Shown here in pieces: positions 1 to 5,163 of a stretch of 5,163 nt of DNA. The notes under the pieces were generated by a model. The model did not search any database and was not told the origin of the DNA. It saw only the letters and a list, made by a program, of their open reading frames with translations. Position 1 is the stretch's first letter, and each line of letters begins with the position of its first letter. The DNA is from a bacterium (GTDB taxonomy: Bacteria; JAMCPX01): the NCBI GenBank assembly GCA_021800575.1, contig JAJYYW010000131.1, positions 1 to 5,163 on the forward strand, in the 5' to 3' direction. Made by a program: the position numbers and the translations under genes.

Positions 1-4
1 GACA

Positions 5-11
5 AAGGAGG
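5..11 (+). promoter_or_regulatory. Strong ribosome binding site of the TonB-dependent receptor gene
   Basis: AAGGAGG lies seven bases upstream of the ATG at 19, a near-perfect Shine-Dalgarno match at ideal spacing, and it fixes the start of the receptor gene. Only 18 bases precede the ATG, so the promoter, and any regulatory site for iron, cobalamin or other ligands, lies outside the window. Confidence 0.9.
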
Positions 12-18
12 ATCAAGC

Positions 19-2361
19 ATGAAGAAAGTTATGGTTTTCTTACTCTTTCTGGTGCTGGCGGGCGTCATCACTGCCGCGGCCGACCAGTCTCTTATATCGT
101 TTAAATTCTTTCATAAGCCAATACTCACCGCCACGCCCGGGGAACCTTTAAAGGTATCCGCGACCATAGACCCCGCGAGCAAGGTCGCCTACGCGTCGCT
201 CCTCTACAAGTCGCCTTCGGACAAGTTTTACAAGGCGATCTTCCTGCAGCGATCGTCCGGGGACACCTTTTCGGGCATCATACCGTCGACAGATATCAAT
301 CCGCCCAAGCTCGAGTACTACATTACCGTGGTGGACACGGACGGCCAATCCCACGTGCTGTTCATGGGCCCGAACAATCCCCAGATCGTGGACGTCGGAG
401 AAGTCAACGTGCAATCGGCTGAAGAGGCATCCGCCATGGAGCAGGAGCTTGCCCTGTTCAGCTCCGAAGACGTGGTGTATTCCGCTGCACGGCATAAGCA
501 GAAGATCACCTCGGCACCGGCATCGGTCACGGTCCTCACCCACGAAGACATCAAGAGCAGCGGCATGTCCCTTTCGGACATACTGCGGACGGTCCCGGGC
601 ATGGATGTTTCCTATATAAACCCGGGGTACACGATCTTCAACGAGCGCGGTTACGGGACCGAAGAGAACAACCTCATGCTGGTCCTGGTCAACGGCAGGG
701 TGCTCAACAACACTTTCTACGGCCCTCCGTTCATCGAAAGCCTCCCCATCCCGCTGGACGATATCGAGAGGATCGAGATCATCCAGGGTGCCAGCTCGTC
801 GCTGTACGGTGCCGACGCCGTGACCGGTATCATCAGTATAACGACCCGCAAGCCCAAGGCCAGTCCAACGTTCACGATCTCCGGCATCGGCGGGCTCACG
901 ACCGAGCAGCCTGCGCAGTTCTTCAGTGCCTTCGACACCTATGTGGAGGCCCAGGGACAGACCGGTACGACCGGGTTTATCGCTTCCATCGGATATAAAC
1001 GGGCGCCCGATTTCGATGCCCCGGATCACAATGCAGCCCTCGTCCCCAAGGCGTGGCTGTACGTCACACACGATTATTCCAAAGACCTCCATGCATCGCT
1101 CGAAGCCGGGTACGACAAACCCCAGTTCATGCTGTACACCCTGCTCCAGAACCTCTGGACCTACGCGCAGGAAACCTACATCAAACCCCACGTCGAATAC
1201 AAGAACCTCAAGATAGACGCATACTGGTTCGGGTTTAACGTCAATGTGCCCCTGTTCATCACCCCGTTCAACACCACGATACCGCTCATCGGCGAAAACC
1301 TGTCCGGCAACACCAACACCTATAATATCGACGTACAGTACAACCTTCCCGAGATTCCCTACAACCGGATCATCATCGGCGCGGATGCCAACTACAATAC
1401 GTACAGTTTCCCCGAGCTGGAGTCCTCGTACAACAACGTCGACCTGACGAGAGAACTCCTGTACGGCGGATTCATCCACGACGAGATCGGCCCGTTCGCC
1501 AACTTCCTCCTGACACTCGATGCTCGCTACGACCATTACTCGGTGACGCCGCCGGGGCTCAGCTACCGGGGCAACCTCTCGTACGCCATAACGCCCCACC
1601 AGACAGTCAGGGTGTCGTATGGAACGGCGTTCAGAAAGCCCATCTACGTCGAATCGCAGTTCATTCCGAAGATATCCTCGTCCTTCATTCCCATCCAGGG
1701 TACCCTCATCGGCAACCCGGACCTCAAGAATGAGCTTATGCGCACCACGGAGTTCGGCTACGTCGGAGAATGGGGCAAGCACGTCAGGACGGAGCTGACG
1801 GCGTACTACGAGGAATTGTACGACCTCATCTATTTCTACACGAACCTGTCCACGCAGTCCCAGTTCCAGTTCCTCAACAGCGGCACGCGGTACGTATCAC
1901 ACGGTGGAGATTTCAGCCTGGAATACGAGCCTATCAAGGCCATAAAAACATTCGCCAATTATTCCTATCTCTACCGGGAGGACAACCTCACGGGCTCGGT
2001 GGGCAACTACACGACACAGGACTTCAATATCGGAGCGCGGTATGCCGTTTCGGATAAGCTGTTCGCAAGCATCCAGGGGGATTACACCTCGGCGCGGACC
2101 GCACACATTGCAGACCCCAACACGCTGTACACCAACACCGTCGTCCAGCTGCCCGCGTACTTCATCGTCAATGCAAAGGCCGGGTACACGTTCATACCGC
2201 ACCGGTTCGAACTCGGGTTGTACGTGTTCAACATGTTCAACGACATCCACCACGAGTATCCGTACATCAACCTGCCCAACGCCGCACTCACCCAGAGCAC
2301 GGTCTTCGGCGGAGAAGAAATCGGCAGGATGCTCATGCTCTACACGAACATTTACTTCTGA
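19..2361 (+). CDS. TonB-dependent outer-membrane receptor with Ig-like N-terminal extension
   Basis: This is an outer-membrane, energy-coupled receptor/transporter (TonB-dependent family) for the uptake of a scarce ligand such as a siderophore, cobalamin or another metal complex; the ligand cannot be told from sequence. Residues 1-21 form a signal peptide ending in Ala-x-Ala before Asp22. Residues about 25-127 form a beta-rich, probably Ig/FN3-like domain that classical receptors lack. A TonB-box-like linker follows near 144-162. The plug spans about 150-277 and shows the family hallmarks APASVTVLTHEDI (167-179), LVLVNGRVLN (221-230) and IERIEIIQGASSSLYGADAV (249-268). The rest, about 280-780, is a beta-barrel rich in aromatic residues, with the common NPDLKNE motif at 566-572 and a C-terminal Phe, as needed for BAM-dependent insertion. 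At 780 residues it is full length. The start is set by the Shine-Dalgarno at 5-11. The stop overlaps the next start, so it is the first visible gene of an operon with nfeD and slipin. The family call is secure; the N-terminal fold is inferred. Confidence 0.95.
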   Translation: MKKVMVFLLFLVLAGVITAAADQSLISFKFFHKPILTATPGEPLKVSATIDPASKVAYASLLYKSPSDKFYKAIFLQRSSGDTFSGIIPSTDINPPKLEYYITVVDTDGQSHVLFMGPNNPQIVDVGEVNVQSAEEASAMEQELALFSSEDVVYSAARHKQKITSAPASVTVLTHEDIKSSGMSLSDILRTVPGMDVSYINPGYTIFNERGYGTEENNLMLVLVNGRVLNNTFYGPPFIESLPIPLDDIERIEIIQGASSSLYGADAVTGIISITTRKPKASPTFTISGIGGLTTEQPAQFFSAFDTYVEAQGQTGTTGFIASIGYKRAPDFDAPDHNAALVPKAWLYVTHDYSKDLHASLEAGYDKPQFMLYTLLQNLWTYAQETYIKPHVEYKNLKIDAYWFGFNVNVPLFITPFNTTIPLIGENLSGNTNTYNIDVQYNLPEIPYNRIIIGADANYNTYSFPELESSYNNVDLTRELLYGGFIHDEIGPFANFLLTLDARYDHYSVTPPGLSYRGNLSYAITPHQTVRVSYGTAFRKPIYVESQFIPKISSSFIPIQGTLIGNPDLKNELMRTTEFGYVGEWGKHVRTELTAYYEELYDLIYFYTNLSTQSQFQFLNSGTRYVSHGGDFSLEYEPIKAIKTFANYSYLYREDNLTGSVGNYTTQDFNIGARYAVSDKLFASIQGDYTSARTAHIADPNTLYTNTVVQLPAYFIVNAKAGYTFIPHRFELGLYVFNMFNDIHHEYPYINLPNAALTQSTVFGGEEIGRMLMLYTNIYF

Positions 2362-2363
2362 TG
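2359..2363 (+). promoter_or_regulatory. TGATG stop/start overlap coupling receptor and nfeD translation
   Basis: The receptor stop TGA (2359-2361) shares its last base with the nfeD ATG (2361-2363). No good Shine-Dalgarno sequence stands at the usual distance upstream (the preceding bases are TTTACTTC). NfeD translation therefore probably depends on termination-reinitiation by ribosomes finishing the receptor. The signal peptide that begins directly at this ATG supports the start. Confidence 0.8.
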
Positions 2364-3638
2364 TGTAAGCGGGCAGTCCTCCTCTTGTTCCTGCTTCTGT
2401 CCGGTATCCCGGCACGGGCGGAGTACCATGTGGACGCGATCTCCATCGACGGTCCCATCGGGCCGGCCTACGCCTACTTTGTCCCGGAATCCATCAGGCA
2501 GGCGCAGGCAGACCATGCCAACGCACTGCTGATCACGATCGATACCCCGGGAGGCCTCGATGCCTCCATGAGGACCATCGTGAAGGCCATCGAGAACGCC
2601 AAGCTGCCGGTCATCAGCTTTATCTACCCCTCCGGGTCCCGTGCCGCCTCGGCAGGCGTGTTCATCGCTATGGCATCCGACGTTGCAGCAATGGCGCCCG
2701 GGACGAATATCGGTGCCGCACACCCGGTCACGATCGGGGAAAAACTCGGCAAAGAAATGGAAACAAAGGTCACCAACGATGCGGTCGCTTATATCAAGAG
2801 CATTGCGCTGCAAAAGGGGAGGAACGCCGAATGGGCCGGACAGGCAGTGTCGCAGAGCGTGTCCATACCCGCGGACCAGGCGCTGAGGATCCACGTCGTC
2901 GATTTTACGGCGTCGACCGTCGATCAATTGCTCGACGAAATCAACGGCCGCACGATCCATAAGGCCTCCGGCGTATACATCCTGCACACCAAAAATGCCG
3001 TCGTTCACGAACTCCCTATGAACCTCCGGGAGAAAATCCTCATGGTCATCAGCGACCCCAACATCGCCTACATATTCATGATCATCGGCATGTGGGGAAT
3101 CTTTTTTGAGCTCGCAAGCCCCGGCGCCATCTTCCCCGGCGTCATCGGAGCACTGTCGCTGATCCTTGCTTTTGTATCGTTTCAGACTATACCGGTCAAT
3201 TATGCGGGAGTACTGTTGATCATACTTTCAATCATCCTGTTTATCCTGGAGGTGAAGATCGTGAGCCACGGCATGCTTGCCGTCGGGGGAATCCTATCGT
3301 TTGTGCTGGGATCCCTGCTTCTGTTCGACACGGCCTCGGCCTCGTACAACGTCTCCTGGACACTCATCGCAACGGCGGCCATCCTGACCGCCCTGTTTTT
3401 CAGTGTCGCGCTCGGCCTCGCGCTCAAGGTGCGGCTCAAAAAGCCGCAGACGGGTAGAGAGGGTCTGATCGGCAAGACCGCGGTTGTGCAGGAGGTCACG
3501 GACGGCAGGATCAAGGTATTCCTCGACGGTGCATACTGGGATGCGCACGCGGATGACCCGACGATAAAATCCGGGGATAAAATTGTTGTAGAAACTATAG
3601 AAAGTGATATGTTGTTAAAAGTAAAAAAGGAGGTATAA
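2361..3638 (+). CDS. nfeD: NfeD-family membrane-bound serine protease (ClpP class, long form)
   Basis: Long-form NfeD (stomatin operon partner), an inner-membrane protein with an extracytoplasmic ClpP-like serine protease that in characterised relatives cleaves the hydrophobic tail of the partner stomatin/slipin. Residues 1-20 are a signal peptide (Ala-x-Ala before Glu21). The protease domain covers about 23-205, with LLITIDTPGG at 56-65, SRAASAGVFIAMASD at 93-107 holding the predicted nucleophile Ser97, MAPGTNIGAAHPV at 111-123, and the predicted general base Lys146 in AYIKSIALQKGRN. This Ser-Lys dyad matches the archaeal PH1510 type, so the enzyme looks intact. About four to five membrane segments follow (roughly 234-252, 254-274, 282-300, 304-323, 333-356). 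A C-terminal OB-fold NfeD domain occupies about 362-425. All three modules are present, so this is not the short form. The gene overlaps the receptor stop by one base and ends three bases before slipin, the usual nfeD-slipin order. The link to the receptor is unusual and its meaning is unknown. Confidence 0.95.
   Translation: MCKRAVLLLFLLLSGIPARAEYHVDAISIDGPIGPAYAYFVPESIRQAQADHANALLITIDTPGGLDASMRTIVKAIENAKLPVISFIYPSGSRAASAGVFIAMASDVAAMAPGTNIGAAHPVTIGEKLGKEMETKVTNDAVAYIKSIALQKGRNAEWAGQAVSQSVSIPADQALRIHVVDFTASTVDQLLDEINGRTIHKASGVYILHTKNAVVHELPMNLREKILMVISDPNIAYIFMIIGMWGIFFELASPGAIFPGVIGALSLILAFVSFQTIPVNYAGVLLIILSIILFILEVKIVSHGMLAVGGILSFVLGSLLLFDTASASYNVSWTLIATAAILTALFFSVALGLALKVRLKKPQTGREGLIGKTAVVQEVTDGRIKVFLDGAYWDAHADDPTIKSGDKIVVETIESDMLLKVKKEV
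3627..3633 (+). promoter_or_regulatory. Strong ribosome binding site of slipin, inside the end of nfeD
   Basis: AAGGAGG sits eight bases upstream of the ATG at 3642 and is encoded by the last Lys-Glu-Val codons of nfeD. It lies at the end of an unusually AT-rich stretch (3581-3630, about 24% GC by hand count), which should keep the initiation region unstructured. It fixes the slipin start and suggests slipin is translated at a high level, independently of coupling to nfeD. Confidence 0.9.
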
Positions 3639-3641
3639 CCT

Positions 3642-4397
3642 ATGGGTTCTGTCATAACAGTCGTTGCTCTCTTTGTCGCATTGGTGCTTATATCCGGGAT
3701 AAAAATTCTCAAGGAATACGACCGGGCGGTTTTGTTCAGGCTCGGAAGGCTTATCGGCGCAAAGGGACCCGGTATCATCTATGTCATTCCGTTTGTCGAT
3801 AAGATGTTCAAGGTCAGCACCCGGGTCGTAACTCTCGATGTTCCTGCGCAGGACGTTATTACCAAGGATAACGTTTCCATTAAAGTGAATGCGGTTGTTT
3901 ACTTCAAGGTCATCGATCCGAACAAGGCCATCACCGAGGTCGAGAACTACCTGTTTGCGACATCCCAGATTGCCCAGACGACGCTGCGAAGCGTGTGCGG
4001 CCAGGGCGAACTCGATAAGCTGCTGTCGGAGCGGGAAAAGATAAACATGGAACTGCAGGAGGTCATCGATAAGCACACCTCACCCTGGGGCATCAAGGTC
4101 TCCACCGTCGAAGTCAAACAGATCGATCTCCCGCAGGACATGCAGAGGGCCATGGCGCGTCAGGCCGAGGCCGAACGGGACAGAAGGGCAAAGGTCATCA
4201 ATGCGGAAGGAGAACTCCAGGCGTCGCAGAAGTACTCCGAGGCTGCCGCAGTCCTCAGCAAAGAACCTGCCTCACTCCAGCTCCGGTACCTCAACACGCT
4301 GTCGGAGATCGCCACGGAAAATAATTCTACGGTCATTTTCCCCCTGCCCCTTGACATCATGAGCGCCTTCCTGAAAAAACTGCAGGAGAACAAATAG
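3642..4397 (+). CDS. Slipin (SPFH/stomatin-like membrane protein), NfeD partner
   Basis: Prokaryotic slipin, a membrane-anchored SPFH-domain protein that oligomerises into membrane microdomain scaffolds and partners with NfeD. Residues about 3-20 are a hydrophobic anchor. The SPFH domain follows, with the stomatin signature [12 protein letters not shown] (25-36) and [13 protein letters not shown] (42-54), then [27 protein letters not shown] (64-90) and [17 protein letters not shown] (115-131). A charged, Ala/Glu-rich helical region at about 165-205 ([19 protein letters not shown]) is the usual coiled coil. The tail [11 protein letters not shown], followed by the hydrophobic [12 protein letters not shown] (229-240), is typical of the family, and an equivalent hydrophobic segment is where archaeal NfeD protease cuts its stomatin. 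At 251 residues it is normal length. It lies three bases after nfeD in the canonical order, so the two almost certainly work together in membrane quality control or domain organisation. Nothing looks broken. Confidence 0.96.
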   Translation: MGSVITVVALFVALVLISGIKILKEYDRAVLFRLGRLIGAKGPGIIYVIPFVDKMFKVSTRVVTLDVPAQDVITKDNVSIKVNAVVYFKVIDPNKAITEVENYLFATSQIAQTTLRSVCGQGELDKLLSEREKINMELQEVIDKHTSPWGIKVSTVEVKQIDLPQDMQRAMARQAEAERDRRAKVINAEGELQASQKYSEAAAVLSKEPASLQLRYLNTLSEIATENNSTVIFPLPLDIMSAFLKKLQENK

Positions 4398-4431
4398 CGT
4401 TCTGCTGAGCGTTTGCACACCGGGGTATACA

Positions 4432-4483
4432 GGCATGCCGTTCTGTCCGGCAGAACAGGCGTTCCTGGACGGAAGCATGCCGT
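4432..4483 (+). repeat. Paired GCATGCCGT copies framing the hairpin
   Basis: The nine-base GCATGCCGT occurs at 4433-4441 and again at 4475-4483. Because GCATGC is self-complementary, GGCATGC (4432-4438) can also pair with GCATGCC (4475-4481), making an outer stem around the GTTCTG/CAGAAC inner stem. It may be chance in a short GC-balanced gap, or a small structured element such as a degenerate intergenic repeat. A single occurrence in this window cannot decide. Confidence 0.35.
4437..4460 (+). terminator. Hairpin downstream of slipin, possible weak or Rho-type terminator or mRNA 3' stabiliser
   Basis: GCC-GTTCTG pairs with CAGAAC-(A)-GGC: a nine-base-pair stem with one bulged A at 4457 and a five-base loop TCCGG (4446-4450). 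It lies 39 bases after the slipin stop. The bases that follow (GTTCCTGGAC) are not T-rich, so it is not a standard intrinsic terminator; it could protect the upstream mRNA end or attenuate read-through. The structure is visible in the sequence, the role is a guess. Confidence 0.4.
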
Positions 4484-4501
4484 CATGGTCATGAGAAGCA
4501 C

Positions 4502-5163
4502 ATGGGTAAAATAACCAAAGAGGAAACGTTCATAGACTCTGCTGCCCAGCGCATACACCTCGATATCTTCAACAACGCGGGCGAGAAAAGAGCCGTGGTT
4601 TTTTTCCCGGGAACCGGAGCTGCATCCGAATTCTACGCCGCGTTCCTCGAAGCCATCGCGTACAAGGGATTCAATGTCATCGGTATCGATCCCGCCGGCC
4701 ACGGCCACTCCGACGCCGGCGCCTCCGGCGCCTTGTCGCTCGAGGCGAACGCCCTCGACGTGGCGGCGGCGATGCGGGCGCTGGCCCCGCGCCCGGTCCC
4801 GCTGGTCGGCATGTCGCTCGGGGGGCTGACCGCCCTGGCGCTCACCTCGGCCGCCCCCGAGCTCGTGTCCCGTCTGGTGCTCGTCGACGTGACGCCCGGG
4901 GTGACCGCCGGCAAGGGCGCCGCCATCGCCGCCTTCGTCGACGGGCCGCCCAGCTTCGCCAGCTTCGACGAGATCCTGGCCCGCACCGTCGAGCACAACC
5001 CGACGCGTTCGGTGTCCTCGCTACGGCGCGGCATCCTCCACAACGCCGTCCAGCGTGAGGACGGGAGCTGGGTCTGGCGTTACGCCAGGTTCGAGCACCA
5101 CGGCGGCGACCGGCCGGACTTCTCGGGCCAGTGGGCGTCGGTCTCGGCGCTCGGCGTCCCGGT
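4502..5163 (+). CDS. Alpha/beta-hydrolase reading frame, 3' partial, apparently chimeric
   Basis: The frame starts at ATG 4502 and stays open to the window end: 220 complete codons, then two bases. The start is the only usable in-frame one; a purine-rich GAGAAG three bases upstream is too close to be a good Shine-Dalgarno. The fold is alpha/beta-hydrolase. AVVFFPGTGAASEFY (31-45) is the first strand and oxyanion region, GFNVIGIDPAGHGHSD (56-71) is the next strand with the conserved Gly-His-Gly loop, and GMSLGGL (103-109) is the nucleophile elbow with Ser105. The catalytic Asp or Glu and His should lie beyond the window. The substrate cannot be predicted. Codons 1-63 have mixed third positions (24 of 63 end in A/T). 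Codons 64-123 all end in G/C, and only 5 of codons 72-220 end in A/T. The C-terminal part, such as ILARTVEHNPTRSVSSLRRG (158-177), resembles actinobacterial hydrolases. I infer that two different hydrolase genes are joined near codons 63-71, so function should not be transferred across the join. Confidence 0.75.
   Translation, partial: MGKITKEETFIDSAAQRIHLDIFNNAGEKRAVVFFPGTGAASEFYAAFLEAIAYKGFNVIGIDPAGHGHSDAGASGALSLEANALDVAAAMRALAPRPVPLVGMSLGGLTALALTSAAPELVSRLVLVDVTPGVTAGKGAAIAAFVDGPPSFASFDEILARTVEHNPTRSVSSLRRGILHNAVQREDGSWVWRYARFEHHGGDRPDFSGQWASVSALGVP
4691..4714. other. Probable chimeric junction between two genomes
   Basis: Composition changes abruptly here: 4501-4680 is about 51% GC (92 of 180 by hand count) and 4681-5160 about 75% (361 of 480). 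The interval encodes Pro-Ala-Gly-His-Gly-His-Ser-Asp, the most conserved part of many alpha/beta-hydrolases, so a short shared DNA stretch could have joined two collinear homologues in frame. A join of this kind is typical of a metagenome assembly or template-switch chimera; natural recombination is possible but less likely. Confidence 0.7.
4718..4732. repeat. GC-only palindromic hairpin next to the junction
   Basis: GGCGCC (4718-4723), TCC, GGCGCC (4727-4732). Each copy is self-complementary and the two form a six-base-pair stem with a three-base loop; GCCGGC sites at 4694-4699 and 4715-4720 add further self-pairing. It lies within Ala-Gly-Ala-Ser-Gly-Ala codons of the hydrolase frame and may be only a by-product of high-GC coding, but it sits immediately beside the composition break. 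Confidence 0.45.

Larger units (their letters stand above)
4398..4501 (+). other. 104-base intergenic gap with secondary structure, no clear promoter
   Basis: This gap separates slipin from the hydrolase and breaks the otherwise gapless operon. It holds a hairpin (4437-4460) and a repeated GCATGCCGT, described separately. I see no T-run that would make a classical intrinsic terminator and no convincing -35/-10 pair. Whether the hydrolase belongs to the same transcript is therefore open. Confidence 0.5.

Noticed and set aside
148..1782. A 544-codon open frame on the minus strand, opposite the receptor gene
   Set aside because: Its protein is rich in Arg, Val, Gly and Asp with no recognisable domain or signal, and it lies opposite a clearly real receptor. 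It is a shadow of the GC-biased third positions on the other strand.
2361..3638. Reading the NfeD protein as a peptidase of another type (SppA signal peptide peptidase)
   Set aside because: The Ser97/Lys146 layout, the multi-pass segment after the protease domain, the C-terminal OB-fold and the adjacent slipin all fit long-form NfeD.
4413..4431. TTGCAC and TATACA as a promoter for the hydrolase
   Set aside because: TATACA matches four of six -10 bases, but TTGCAC matches only three of six -35 bases and the spacing is seven instead of about 17 bases. No better pair was found.
4485..4514. Nine-codon open frame (MVMRSTWVK) overlapping the hydrolase start
   Set aside because: Too short, no ribosome binding site, and no leader-peptide character such as repeated regulatory codons.
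4160..5043. Long minus-strand open frames (278 and 136 codons) across the slipin end and the hydrolase
   Set aside because: Low-complexity Arg/Gly/Ala-rich translations caused by the very high GC of the right end. The plus-strand frame has clear alpha/beta-hydrolase motifs.
4502..5163. The hydrolase as a novel natural fusion protein
   Set aside because: Both halves belong to the same fold and join collinearly at a conserved motif, so there is no new domain architecture. The composition break points to a chimeric join between homologues.

Overview
The window reads left to right as one tightly packed plus-strand operon with a suspect right end. The host looks like a Gram-negative, outer-membrane-bearing bacterium of moderate GC (about 55-60% in lines I counted by hand). 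The evidence is a full-length TonB-dependent outer-membrane receptor followed by a membrane NfeD/slipin pair. The style (Ig-like N-terminal extension on the receptor, long-form NfeD followed by a slipin) would suit Desulfobacterota, Nitrospirota or a relative, but this is an impression and not a placement.

Layout: (1) 19-2361, a 780-residue TonB-dependent receptor with a signal peptide, a roughly 100-residue beta-rich N-terminal domain, a plug and a beta-barrel. (2) 2361-3638, a full-length NfeD (ClpP-class membrane serine protease) whose start codon overlaps the receptor stop (TGATG). (3) 3642-4397, a slipin (SPFH/stomatin-type protein), three bases after NfeD with a strong ribosome binding site. 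(4) 4398-4501, a 104-base gap with a hairpin and short repeats but no clear terminator or promoter. (5) 4502-5163, the 5' part of an alpha/beta-hydrolase reading frame that runs off the window.

NfeD and slipin are an established pair: a membrane serine protease and its SPFH scaffold or substrate, thought to act in membrane protein quality control or membrane microdomains. Here they are translationally coupled to an outer-membrane receptor, so the three are probably co-expressed. The receptor's ligand cannot be read from sequence.

The most striking observation is in the last gene. Up to about base 4690 it has the composition of the rest of the window (about 51% GC, about 62% G/C at third codon positions). 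After that it becomes about 75% GC with about 97% G/C at third positions, and the protein reads like an actinobacterial hydrolase. The switch falls exactly on the conserved Asp-x-x-Gly-His-Gly-x-Ser-Asp segment of the fold. This is best explained as a chimeric join between two genomes (assembly or template-switch artefact), less likely as natural homologous recombination. I see no convincing new biological system in the window.
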